Position numbers and translations under genes: made by a program
Origin: Hibiscus mutabilis
Taxonomy: Eukaryota; Streptophyta; Magnoliopsida; Malvales; Malvaceae
Length of the DNA stretch: 64,000 bases
Direction of reading: 5' to 3'
Assembly (NCBI GenBank): GCA_019671005.1
Contig: CM033744.1
Location: forward strand, 40,240,022 to 40,304,021
Notes under the pieces: model-generated
The model's input: the letters and a program-made list of their open reading frames with translations, nothing else
The model's database searches: none
Told to the model about the DNA's origin: nothing
Shown: one piece after another, positions 46,580 through 57,427 of the stretch
Numbering within the stretch: the first letter of the stretch is position 1
Layout: every line of letters begins with the position of its first letter

Positions 46580-47439
46580 ACTAAATAACTAACTAACTAT
46601 GACTAACTTACATCGGTGTAAGTTCTACTGAACTATAGCTAACTAACTAACTATGACTAACTTACATCGGTGTAAGTAGGCATGTAAACGAACCGAACGA
46701 GGGTGTGTTCATGTTCGTTCGTTTAACTTTAACCGAACAAATGAATGAACACAGAATTTCTTGTTCGTGTTCGTTCGTTAAGGAATGTAGCTTGTTCGTG
46801 TTCGTTCGTTAAAATGATAAACGAACACAAATGAACATAAACGAACACAAATGAACATATATAATATGTTAAATATTTAATATTTTTGGGTTAGTTTGAT
46901 TAATTCAGTTAATTAACCGATTTTAAACCCAATTAATCGATAATTGAAATTTGAAAAAACTCTTAATCATTAGCCAAAATCTAAAATTATCTAACAAATT
47001 AACTAATTTTGTTTTGGTTCAGTCAGTTAGTATAGTTTAAACGAACAATGAACACCCCTAGTCCATAAGAAGGAAGTTTTTAACGAGTCATAAAATAGGA
47101 CTAGTCAACTTGAATAAATCAATTTTTTTACTCGACTCGATCTAATTCTCACCCCTGGACATACGTGAATAAACATAAACGAACATAAATGAATATAAAA
47201 GAACAGATTACCGAACGTTCACGAACATAAATGAATGAACGAGCCATTTGTTCGTGTTTATTCTTTTAATTAAATGAACAAAAAATATTGTTCATGTTCA
47301 TTCGTTTAACAATAAATGAACATAAACGAACTTCCAGCCGAGCGGTTCGTTGAACATTCAGTTCGTTTACAGCCCTAGGTGTAAGTTCTACTGAACTACA
47401 ACTAACTAACTAACTATGGCTAACTTACACCGGTATAAA
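46580..47439. repeat. 54-bp minisatellite split by a hAT insertion
   Basis: Units of 54 bp (starting 'ttctactgaactat', with a 'ctaactaactaactat' core, ending 'ggtgtaag'): a partial one to 46622, a full one at 46623-46676, then after the hAT element another at 47386-47439. The hAT target duplication coincides with the unit's last 8 bases. Confidence 0.85.
46677..47377. mobile_element. Non-autonomous hAT element nested in the GRF MULE (left)
   Basis: Ends 'taggcatgtaaacgaac' and the complement of 'tagggctgtaaacgaac', with a perfect 8-bp duplication 'ggtgtaag' (46669-46676 and 47378-47385). It is rich in 'gaacgaacaa/gttcgttcg' motifs. A further insertion may lie within it (about 46860-47165), ending near 'aacacccctag'. 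Confidence 0.92.
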
Positions 47440-47626
47440 TTATTCTTTGGTTCAATAAACTAACCAACTAACAATTTGCAATAAATAACACGAATTCACT
47501 TTCACCATAAGGCATAAACTATTACAGCAACCAACACAATGAAAATCGAACCTAAACCATATTGGTATAATGTGATTATCCATCTTTTTTAGTTCAAAAC
47601 TTTCTTGTACAATTTTTTTGAGCTTT

Positions 47627-48796
47627 CTATTTGCTAACCTCCTTCAACTGGTTGTTCATCGCCTCAACACTTCTATTTTTTAACCATATGATTTCAGCCC
47701 TTAATTCTCTCATCTGAGCTACTAAATTTTGGTTCTCCCTCATTAGTTTTTCAAAGCCATTTTCAGAATGAAATTCATAACATTCAGACGGTTCAAGCCA
47801 TTCGAAAAAAGAATACTTTTTCCCTGCAAAACACATTACCATAACCTATAATCCATTAAACATCTCTCTAAAAATATTCGGCAAAAAAACTATTACCCTA
47901 AAAAATTGAGCCTCTTACCTCTTCAAATTTTTCGCACCCATATAGGGATTGCACGGGGCGGGGCGGGCTTTTGGCCGCCCCAAACCCGCCCCGATCTATA
48001 AACCCCTAAACCCGACCCCGTCCCGCCCTGGCTTAAAATATTAATTTACTCGCTCCACCCACCCTGATGTAGTAACTCTTAAACCCGATCCGACCCGATC
48101 CGACCCGAAAAAATTTAAAAAAAATCTTAATCTTCACAGACGATAAAAGTTAAATCCGATGAATCCATCATCATGACCACAAATATATAGTTTCAAAGGA
48201 CTTTAAACCTATATAAAAATAAAATGAAATCAATTTTAAATTTCCCACATGAAAAGTTACATATTTAAAAGAATAAACTTAAACCATTGATCGTCAGAAT
48301 CAAATATGTTAAAACTCGAACAACATCTAAAAAAATTACGATAAGCATAAACCCCAAAAAAAAGTTAGCTTAACAACCATAAAAATATTTATACATATTA
48401 GTATTTTCATAAATATAATAAAAAATTATATATTTATTTAAATATATACCGGGGTGGGGCGGATGGAGAATTTCTAGCATATTCCCGAACCCGCCCCTCC
48501 CTGACTCGGCACTTTCAAAAACCCGCCCCGCCCCACCCCGATCCCCGAAATTCAAGACTAAAAATTTGAGCGGGTCAGGTTGGGGCACACCAGTCGAGTC
48601 GGGGTCGAGTAATTTTGCCATCCCTACACCCATAGAATAATCGTCCATGATTCTTCTCCTTTTTTAAAACACAAACAGGAGCTTCAACGATGCATAAGCA
48701 TTCAATTTCTTTCGACTTCAATTTTGAGTTTGAATGGGAGCTTAAAAACTTGATTTTCTGCTCGGGGTTCCATACCCATATCTTTTTTTCATCCAT
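47627..48796 (-). pseudogene. GRF-type zinc-finger protein gene, interrupted by a hAT element
   Basis: GRF fingers (CxC...GRxFxxC...C-FF-W) bind nucleic acids; in plants many short GRF proteins with a coiled-coil tail sit in repeats. First part, from 48796: MDEKKIWVWNPEQKIKF, then IECLCIVEAPV with the CxC pair and GRLFYGC. There a hAT element (47943-48626) interrupts the frame. Skipping it, the coding continues to a GT donor at about 47924, and a second exon (from about 47825) reads GKKYSFFEWLEP and a coiled coil (MRENQNLVAQMRELRAEIIW) to a stop at 47627. The position usually occupied by the last Cys (KC-FFxW) is Tyr here, so metal binding may be altered even before the insertion. It is probably transposon cargo. 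Confidence 0.75.
47943..48626. mobile_element. Non-autonomous hAT element nested in the GRF gene
   Basis: This 684-bp element has ends 'tagggattgcac' and the complement of 'tagggatggcaaaat', with a perfect 8-bp duplication 'cacccata' (47935-47942 and 48627-48634). The sub-terminal regions are unusually G/C-rich ('ggggcggggcggg', 'cccgccccgatc') against an AT-rich centre. It disrupts the GRF frame just after FYGC. Confidence 0.93.
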
Positions 48797-49183
48797 TTTT
48801 TAAAACATTTTTCAAAAACACATGAGAATTTGAAGAGAATTTTTTTAGGGGGGACAATGGTGGTGAAGAGTAAGAGTAAAAATGAAGGAGATGACTTCAT
48901 CGGGGCCTATTTGTTTATTCTTTATTTTAAAAGCCTAAAAAATAAATGGTAAATTTGCAATAGTGCCCTTCATCCTGTAATTTCCCCCTTTTTTGTTGTC
49001 TGAGAAGTCACGTGTCGCAGTGTAACGCGGCCACGTCATCACATAATGACATTATGGGCAGGGGTACTTTGTATGACGAAAGGAAAGTACAGGGGGATAA
49101 TAGATCATTTTCAAAGTACATACCCCACATCGACAAATTTTTGAAAGTACAGGGGGCAAATGTGCCATTATCCCTTTATTTTA

Positions 49184-50789
49184 TAATTATTTTTATAATG
49201 TAAAAATAAGTATTTTATACTTAAAATATAATAGATGCATTATTAATTATTATTGTTTTACTTAAGAATTAAGTTTTAAATAAATATTTAAGAAAAAAAT
49301 TAAAACTTTACCATTTAATGTTTAAAAAATATAAAATAAATTTATTTTATCAAAATAAAATATAAATTAAAAATCAAAGTTAACATGAAAAAACTAAAAA
49401 TTAAGACTAATCAAACGGAAAATCGATGGTTAGCTTACTGAGTTAAACCGAAATCAAACATTATACACTCATATATGCAAGGTAAGAGGGATGAGAGATA
49501 CGAAAAAGCATAGCAAGGGAAATCGGGTCACCTTTGTTTCCCATCACTCTTTTAAAATTGCGATAGGGGTTTGCGATGATGGTTGAGTGGCCAGAGCATC
49601 CTCATCTGCTCTTTTTTTTTTAAGTTTTGAATTTTAGTCTCAACATGAGTACTTTTTAGGTACGAATAAACATCCTTTTGTCTTTTTTTGGTGCTCGCTT
49701 TTATGTCATAATATTAAAAAATTAAATATTAAGTCTTAACTTTAAATTCTATATCATAAACATAAATTTTAAACCCTAAAAAATACATCATACCCCTAAT
49801 TCCCTAAACCATGATTTTAAACCCTAACCTTAAACCTTAACCATAAACTCTAAATCTAATTATTTAGAGTGAGAACATAAATATGAGCACAAAAAAAAGT
49901 AGAAAATTTTTATTTATTAGGTAAAGGGTTCAATACCCAACGAGAAATACGAATCCACTTGTCAAAAAAATTGTGATATAAAATATATATATATTAAAAC
50001 TTAATTATTTTGTATTATTATTAAAAATAGCTTTGATTAGATAAAATATTTGTTTTATATTACTTTAAAAATATAAAAAAAAAATTACTTTGGTTTTAGT
50101 TATTGGGTATTTTATATTTGTGGGCGAATGAATTATTTTGGTTTTTAATTCAATATTTAGTGTTTATTTAATTATTGGCTTGTTATTATAATTTCAAGTG
50201 GAGAGCTAGATTCACAAAATCGATTGGATACGGTTTCCTTGAAACAACTGTTGGTGAAAATTAATTCGCCTTAAAGATGATGAGTGAATTTCAGCGACTA
50301 AAAAAAGTTTAATGATCGATGGCATCCACCCAAGGTTAACATAGGGACGTATGACTGAGGCCTGTAGAGACATCAGTTCTTCAATTAGGAATAACTCAAA
50401 GACATTGAAGATCACTCTGTCAAACATCAAAAGAAAATTAATTGCCACGGTAATTCTACCGACAACTGATCATTACGCTAAAAAATATAAAAGAATTATA
50501 ATATACTATATATATATATGAAGTATTAGTATGATAAATTATTATAATTAGCTTTTGATTGGATGTAACTTAATTTTCTATCTTATTCTTGTTTTATTCC
50601 CCAAAATTCAATTTATGTTTAAACCAATTTCACCCGCATAAATGACTAAAAACTAATTGCTATTACTTTCCAATACCGTGTAAACTATGGACGAGCTTTT
50701 GAATCTTCAATTTGGTATTTATAATATATAATAAAAATGTTTTGAAGAAGTTACGATAATAATTATAATATCAATAATAAATTGGTTTA
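49184..50789. other. AT-rich spacer
   Basis: No gene is seen. 49740-49870 has degenerate AAACCCTAA-type text without MITE ends. The open frame 50212-50448 (-) has no recognisable features. Confidence 0.45.
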
Positions 50790-50935
50790 GTGTGGTAAGA
50801 CAATATTTTTCTTGAGCAATGTCAGGGATTTGAATCCTAACATTGTGAAAAGAGCAATTGGTTGAGAGGGTCATCCCGTAATGGACCTCTGTAGTATTCA
50901 ATCCGAATTATTCAGCCACTCTAAAATTCTTGCTT
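50790..50935 (+). mobile_element. Possible SINE
   Basis: Starts near 'attggtttagtgtggtaaga', has a B-box-like 'gggatttgaatccta' and ends 'caatccgaattattcagcc'. The 3' half resembles 42590-42745. Recognition is tentative. Confidence 0.35.
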
Positions 50936-50939
50936 TTAG

Positions 50940-51510
50940 GATAAAGCGATAACTTTACAACCCCTATTTTTTAACGGCTAAGATAGAACAACTCTAATTT
51001 TTACTTAGGCTAAATTAGAACCTCTCCCATTTACAAGGTTTGTATTTGGCAAACTAAGGTGGATGTTTACAATAATTTAAGCTCACAAGAGTTCAAATGA
51101 TTTACAATTAAACCACTCTTTATACAATATATACAAGAGAAATGAAGAATAAAAGACTTAAAAGAATATTTCTCTTGATCATAAAGTTTTGATATGTTCC
51201 TTAACCATCTTCAAGTGTCCAAAGCTTACTTTTATAGTGTGGAATGATATTCTATCGTTTATGGCCGTTGAGATGTTTTTGAGCCGTTGAAAAGTCATAA
51301 AGTCGAGCATCAAATGCTCACTTGTACAGAGGTTTCGAAACCTTTGGGGTTTTCAAAAATAAACTAGCCGTTACAAGACATGGTTTCGGAACCATGCCTG
51401 CGGGTTTCGAATTTATGGGATTTCAAAACCTTAAGCCCAGTTCTTGATTCCAGACCTTATTGCCCGAATGGTTTCGAAATGACCTAAAGGAGGTATCGAA
51501 ACCTTCATTA
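50940..51510. mobile_element. LTR-like remnant with GGTTTCGAAACC palindromes
   Basis: Layout as at 5480-6600: an A/T-rich block, then (51320-51510) at least five near-palindromes of the type 'ggtttcgaaacc'. No coding domain. I infer an LTR retrotransposon remnant in reverse orientation. Confidence 0.35.
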
Positions 51511-52033
51511 AACACTAAAAATTAGCTAGATTTTGACTTTTTGAAGATATATTCGATATAGAGTTTTAGTAAAAACATTTTAAACATATTTTTCCAATTT
51601 TGTGAACTTTGAATTATTTTTAAAATATATTAAGTCCAAAAACATTTTTCATAAAAGTTACATCAAAATCTTTATCTCAACAAATCCTCGTAATAAGAAT
51701 GGCGTATACGTTCCCTGGACTTGTTATTAATATTGTTCCAACATTGGGAGTCATATTTTTTTTTGACACAATCAAACCTCTTTTATAACTAGCACTATAA
51801 AGAATGTTGTTGGATGTGCCACAAATTTATGCAGAAGAATATGAGTGACTAAAATAGAATTTATCTCTTTTACATAATGAGACTTTTATATCAGACACAT
51901 TGATTCAGTAAGACTTTAAAAGTATGTCCGTGCTCAAATGTCTCATGAGGAGATATTAGTCATTAATCTACTTGAAATTTAGAAAATAAAACATTGGACT
52001 ATACACTTATCTCGTGACAGTGATCAATTTAAA

Positions 52034-52299
52034 GGGTAAAATTTTGATACACAAGTTGTGTAAAATTAATTTTACACAACCAATTGTATTTACACTATAA
52101 AAACTTAAATCTTAAATTTCTATCTCTAACCCTAAAAAAACAAAACCCTAAACCTTAAACCCTATACACTAAACTCTAAACACTAACCTTAAATTCTAAA
52201 CTCTACAACATAAACCCCTAAACCTTAAACTCTAACCCTTAAAACTAAAAAGCACGTGTAAACTAAAGTTTACACAGCTTGTATATAAAATTTTTTTCC
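52034..52299. mobile_element. Telomere-like MITE, copy 2, perfect 9-bp TSD
   Basis: Ends 'gggtaaaattttgatacac' and the complement of 'ggaaaaaaattttatatac'. A perfect 9-bp duplication 'caatttaaa' flanks it (52025-52033 and 52300-52308). The interior has about 20 degenerate AAACCCTAA units plus short inverted 'gtaaa...tttac' motifs near both ends. The duplication length suggests mobilisation by a Mutator-like transposase. It lies about 130 bp upstream of the V-ATPase gene start. Confidence 0.9.
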
Positions 52300-52429
52300 C
52301 AATTTAAATATCAAGAATAAAGGAATAAACAACTTTTTCTCTTCTTTCGATCGAAAATCAGATAAAAATCTCTTCTACTTTCTGTTTACGATCAGATCAT
52401 CAAAAAATCAGATCAAGATCCCCGCGAAA

Positions 52430-54336
52430 ATGAACGACTCAGATGTATCCAAGCAGATCCAGTAGATGGTGAGATTCATCCGCCAAGAAGCGGAGGAGAA
52501 GGCTAACGAGATCTCTGTTTCAGCTGAAGAGGTATTTCAATTTTCATTCATTTTTCCACTTTTTCCCCTGTTTGGCTTATAATTCTTGTGCTTTTTATTG
52601 GATATTTTGGTGAATTGATGGTTATTGATTTGTATTTTAGGAATTCAACATTGAGAAGCTCCAGTTGGTGGAGGCGGAGAAGAAGAAGATCAGGCAAGAG
52701 TACGAGAAGAAGGAGAAGCAAGTCGAAGTTCGAAAGAAGATGTAAGTTTATCTCTTTAATATAATTTACTTATTTTTTCTGTTGTAAATGTCATTAGTTT
52801 GTTAAATTGATTTATCATACTGGATCTGTATAGTTTATTAGAACTAAGTAGAAGTCAAACTCAGATTTATATTTCTCCTTAACTGTAAGCAAAATTTGTC
52901 ACTTAACTTTAATAAATTGAAACGTAGATTTGGAGATGAACCTAGTTTAATTAGGGATCTGAAACGGTATTGTTATTTGGGTGAAGCTAGAAAATTAAAG
53001 AAGTTTGGTTGTCACGATGATAGTAAATGGGAAAGGAAAGTGAGTTTAGTTTGTTTTGATGCAGAATTGGCACTTCTAGTATAACTAGTATTGCCATTGT
53101 TTTATGAATAAGATAAGAGTATTCGTCATTCTTTTGCTGCAGTGAGTATTCGATGCAGCTTAATGCATCTAGGATCAAGGTCCTTCAGGCTCAAGATGAT
53201 GTGGTTAATGAAATGAAAGAGTCGGCATCCAAAGAACTTCTGAATGTGAGCAGTGAACACCATGTGTACAAAAAACTTTTGAAAGATGTCATTGTTCAGG
53301 TCAGTCAATGTTCAAGATCATTAAATCGTTTTTTACACATACTGAAAATTGCAACTTGCAACTTGCAACATTAGATAAGAGTTTTGAATTGAACGATTTT
53401 TATCTACACTTGAATCTTAAAAGTGATGTTGTTTATTCCAGAGTTCGGTCAGACTGAAAGAACCTGCTGTGTTAGTTCGTTGTCGCAAAGATGATGTGCA
53501 CTTAGTGGAGTCTGTCCTGGATTCAGCAAAAGAGGAATATGCTTCTAAAGTTAACATTGATGCACCAGAGATATTCATTGACAATGTCCATCTCCCCCCT
53601 GCGCCTTCTCACCACAATGCTCATGATCCTTTCTGGTATATATCATTAATTCTATGGAAATGCAGGATTACACGTTACCAGTTATGCAATGACTTGGCAG
53701 GACTCGTTATTCTTTGGACCAACCTTCCTCCTTATTGTTAATGACTGGGGAGGGTTGATCCTTCGGGTTATGATATGGTTAGCTTAAGGATGTAATTAAC
53801 TGTTGACAGGTATGAAATAATGGCAACGTAATTTTGCTGTTTTATGATCCGAGCAACCTCCCCTTGATGTACCCCTTCCGCGTTCCTCCACCTGAAAAAG
53901 GAAGAAGAAAACTGATGATACTGATCCCTTTTTTCTCGTTTTGCAGCTCTGGAGGTGTTGTGTTAGCATCTCGAGATGGAAAGATTGTTTGTGAGAACAC
54001 CTTGGATGCACGGTTGGATGTTGCATTCAATAGAAAGCTTCCAGAGGTTCGTGGTAGTTAGTTTTTCTTCGAGATGCATTTAGCTTAGTTTCTACCTTGT
54101 TTTGCATAGTTAGACATCTAATTCTTCAAGAGGAGTTAGAAGAAGCAAATTGCTAGTACAGAGTTGTTAGATTGCATGATTGTCCGTATGTCTTTCTACT
54201 TTCTTCTAGTACAGAGTTGTTAGATTGCATGATTGTCCGTATGTCTTTCTACTTTCTTCCCTTTCTCCTTCTCAACATGTTTTATTTGCTATCATGGCAG
54301 ATACGCAAGTGGCTCTTCGGTCAGGTCGCCGCTTGA
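52430..54336 (+). pseudogene. VHA-E: V-type proton ATPase subunit E with an early stop codon
   Basis: Subunit E forms the peripheral stalk of the vacuolar proton pump with subunit G. Six GT-AG exons: 52430-52531, 52641-52741, 53143-53299, 53442-53635, 53947-54046, 54301-54336 (690 nt, 229 amino-acid positions, the normal size). Conserved text runs throughout: FNIEKLQLVEAEKKKIRQEY, EYSMQLNASRIKVLQAQDDV, RCRKDDVHLVESVL, CSGGVVLASRDGKIVCENTL, LDARLDV and an end RKWLFGQVAA. The only lesion is TAG at codon 12 (52463-52465) where KQIQQM normally has Gln. The next codon is ATG, so re-initiation could give a protein lacking only 12 residues. Labelled pseudogene for the stop, but it may be functional, or the stop may be a sequencing error. 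Confidence 0.8.
54153..54258. repeat. Perfect 53-bp tandem duplication in VHA-E intron 5
   Basis: Two identical 53-bp units (54153-54205 and 54206-54258), each starting 'ctagtacagagttg' and ending 'tactttctt' plus 'c', directly upstream of the last exon. Identity suggests a very recent duplication. Confidence 0.9.
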
Positions 54337-55400
54337 AGGGTAGGACTGTATTGTTTTCTCAGCCAGCTTGGGTCATCAACCACAAGGAGCGAATAGCGTC
54401 AAAATTGTTTGTTAATGTATTTCTCATATTGTTCATACTGGACCATTTGTTTAGTTTCTTTAATTGTTGCGTATACCATTTTGAGGATGGTGAAGTACTC
54501 CCTTTTAAATAATGAATAAAATATAAAGTGTTTTCAGCTCGAGGCGGGATGTTGTCGTCTCTCGACAAGAACAGAACTTTAAATGTGGCTATGCTATTCA
54601 TTTCACTGGTTTCTGCAGGCCGAAGTGCCGCCGTTTAAGTAGCTTCACTTTTGGTGGCTATCGTCTTGGCTGGCCTGTTTCGTCATTTTTCGGGTTTGTT
54701 TCCGTCTGCACCTTCTTGTGTTGCACTTAATCAATCGAGGCATTACAATCGGAAGGAACGAGCTTAGGGACTTGCTTATTCCATCAGCTGAATTTTTTGG
54801 GTCAATAACTCAATATTAGCCGAACTTAGGGACTTGCTTGGTTCATGTGTCTAATACGTGGGGTCTGGTTCACAATTCTTGTTTACGTGTAAGGTCTGAT
54901 TATGGATTGGGGCTTAGGCTCCTACAAAAAACGTGGCATTCTAAAATAAAAATACCAAAAAGAATTACAATAGTTGATGAAGCTAGAACGAGAGCAAGTC
55001 AGAAAAGAAATTGGAATAAAAACTTGTGGGAGCGAGCATTTGAGTTAAAAATTGTGTTAGTCTAATTGACGAGTTCTATTTTATAATTCAAATTCTATTT
55101 AAAATATTTTTGAGCCGAGTTGTTTGAGTTTTTGTTTCAATTTAAATGGCTTTCTATAATCATATGCACTATACATATATCTGACAAAATTAAAGGACTC
55201 TACTCGAACTTGAAAATTAATGTACTAATTATTAAAAAATTTGAGTATCTGAAGTCTCATTTTATAACTCAAATTTTATTTAAATTTTTTTCGAGATGAG
55301 TTGAGTTTATAAAATTACGATTAAAAAATTTAAATTTTTAATCGACTTGAATTTTGCTATCCCTAAAACTTGTGTTATACATTTATGTTTCATTTAAGTA
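54337..55400. other. 3' flank of VHA-E and hAT-like repeat text
   Basis: 54337-54800 is the presumed 3' UTR and flank. About 55020-55370 has 'gagttaaaaat', 'cgagttctattttataa' and 'tcgagatgagttgag' text similar to about 40000-40145, typical of degenerate hAT MITEs. No gene is seen. Confidence 0.4.
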
Positions 55401-55402
55401 GG

Positions 55403-55427
55403 ATATATATATATATATATATATATT
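55403..55427. repeat. (AT)n microsatellite
   Basis: Run of about 25 alternating AT bases. Confidence 0.9.
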
Positions 55428-55649
55428 AGTAGGTAAGTTAATAATAATATTTTTTGGTAAATCACGCAATTTAATTTCAATAAAGGATTTTTTTTTTGTT
55501 AATACTCATATAAGATGTTAAAAGAATATCGTAGTGGTCTTATTCAAGAAGGAAAAGTCATAATGATAAAGGTAACTTTGATTTAATAATAATGAAGTAT
55601 TGAAACTTTAAAATACGATGGTTAAATATAGGGGATAAATATTAAAATT

Positions 55650-56185
55650 ATATTTGGATGGTCGGACAACTTATGGAGGAGTGATTCGTGATGAATAAGG
55701 TGGATAGATTTTGAGTTTCGCTAAATTCATTGATATTTGCTCGGTGTTAGACGTGAAATTATGGGGTATTTTAGTTGATCTTTGCCACGCTTGGGATAGG
55801 GGCCTTCGTCGTATTAACGTTGAGGTTGACAATGAGGATGTGATAAAGCTTCTAAGCATAAAGTCAGGGCATGGAAGATATAACTTCCTCGCTCATCAGA
55901 TTGTGATGTTGGTGGCTTGAAATTGGGAGGTCTGTTTTGTCCAGATCTATCGTGAAGCTAATATGGTGACGGATTTGTTAGCTAAGTATGATTTTCAGAT
56001 GGGGCATGGGAGATGGTTTTTGTACAACCACCAGATATAGTTGTTAACGCTTTACACGCGGATATTAATAGTTCTGTAACTTGACTGGTTATGTAGGTTT
56101 TCTGGTGCACTCTTTTTTCCTTCATTTAAGCTTAGGAAGGTTTTTTAACGATGCATTTGTTGACCATTCTTTTCTTCGTCAAAAA
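55650..56185 (+). mobile_element. 5'-truncated LINE with RNase H domain remnant
   Basis: The translation YGGVIRDE, (stop), DVKLWGILVDLCHAWDRGLR, INVEVDNEDVIKLLS, then YREANMVTDLLAKYDFQMG is the RNase H-like C-terminus of plant L1 ORF2, with two stop codons. The LINE 3' UTR ('cttcatttaagcttaggaagg', 'ttttaacgatgc') and an A tail at 56181-56187 follow. The telomere-like MITE at 56199 begins almost at once after it. Confidence 0.8.
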
Positions 56186-56198
56186 AATATTAAAATTA

Positions 56199-56476
56199 AG
56201 GTAAAACTTTAATATACAGGCTGTGTAAAATTAATTTTACACAAGCCTGTGTATTTACACTATAAAAACCCAAATCCTAAATTTCTAACCCTAACCCTAA
56301 AAAACTAAACCCTAAACCTTAAACTCTGTACATTAAATTCTAAACACTAACCTTAAATTCTAAACCCTACAACCTAAACCCCTAAACTTTAAACCATAAA
56401 CTAAAACTCTAACCCCTAAAACTAAAAGGCATGTGTAAACTAAAGTTTACACGACCTATGTATCAAAGTTTTTTCC
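56199..56476. mobile_element. Telomere-like MITE, copy 3, perfect 9-bp TSD
   Basis: Ends 'aggtaaaactttaatatac' and the complement of 'ggaaaaaactttgatac'. Perfect 9-bp duplication 'ttaaaatta' (56190-56198 and 56477-56485). The interior closely follows copy 2 ('ctaaccctaaccctaaaaaac', 'acactaaccttaaattctaa'). Confidence 0.9.
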
Positions 56477-57276
56477 TTAAAATTATATTTAAATTTTAAT
56501 TTTATATAATTATACGTGAAACTTGAATTTTGATTTAATCATATATATTAAAAAAATAAATATATCTACTTATTTTTCATCTTGAATAAATGCAACTATT
56601 TATGTATATACTATCTAAACGAAATGATTTTACGTGAATAACAATTTTACTAATCTATAAAATTAAATAAAATCAGAATTTTATTTATATAAAATCAAAG
56701 TTTCTGTACATTATATATTTGATCAAAAGTTAGTGTTTAGTTTTATTTTTTCCTCCAGAAGTTTAATTTTATTATTTATCATTTGAATATAATAATCAAT
56801 AATCCTTACAAATATGGGAAAGTTTCAAAAGATGAAGACCAATAATTTGAACTTCAAACAAAAAATGATAAATAAGACCAAAACTGATTAAAGTCTCTGC
56901 CTCAAATGATTCCAATAAAGGCCAAATGATGTGACAAATGGCACCAAAATGACTTCAAATGTCCAATATTTCCCTTTTTATTTTTATTTTTTTTTAGTTT
57001 GTCTCGTGGTATAAGTAATTTTAATAATGTGTCATGTAATTAGTTTTAGTACATATACGGTGTAATACAATCCGTAGTAAATATTGAGAAAATACCAGGC
57101 GACATGAATTTTTAACAATATTGGTTCATATACCATAATTTGAAGACAAATTTAATGAATAAACATCAACACTCGTAGAAACATTAAGCAAATAAAAGTT
57201 ATTGACAATAAACAAGTTGTAGTCTCAACATTTAAACCTTTAACTGTTCAAATCAGCAATGTGAAATGCAAATCAC

Positions 57277-57312
<36 letters not shown>

Positions 57313-57427
57313 TTTATATAAACCCCTACGGCATGCAAAGTCGAATTCCATAAAGGATACCAGCTCCATCCATGACTCGGTAACCCAGGTGCAGGCGATC
57401 GAAACCAATTTGTAAACCAGAGAAAGA
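56477..57427. other. Spacer 3' of the PLAC8 gene
   Basis: AT-rich, with an (AT)n microsatellite at 57281-57309. The region 57240-57427 is the presumed 3' UTR of the minus-strand PLAC8 gene. Confidence 0.45.

Larger units (their letters stand above)
46143..49174. mobile_element. Complete MULE carrying a GRF zinc-finger gene
   Basis: The ~310-bp terminal inverted repeats (46143-46456 and 48862-49174) share 'ggataatg', 'cacatttg', 'tcatacaaagta', 'gcgttacactgcgac' and 'aagtcatctccttcattttt'. A perfect 9-bp duplication 'tttatttta' flanks the element (46134-46142 and 49175-49183), diagnostic of Mutator-like elements. The interior holds a GRF zinc-finger gene on the minus strand whose start codon lies just inside the right TIR. 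Two hAT elements are nested within it (46677-47377 and 47943-48626), and a 54-bp minisatellite lies near the left TIR. No transposase is seen, so it is non-autonomous. Without the nested elements it would be about 1.6 kb. Confidence 0.92.

Noticed and set aside
46580..46680. CRISPR-like repeat array
   Set aside because: Only three 54-bp units without spacers, in plant DNA; a minisatellite.
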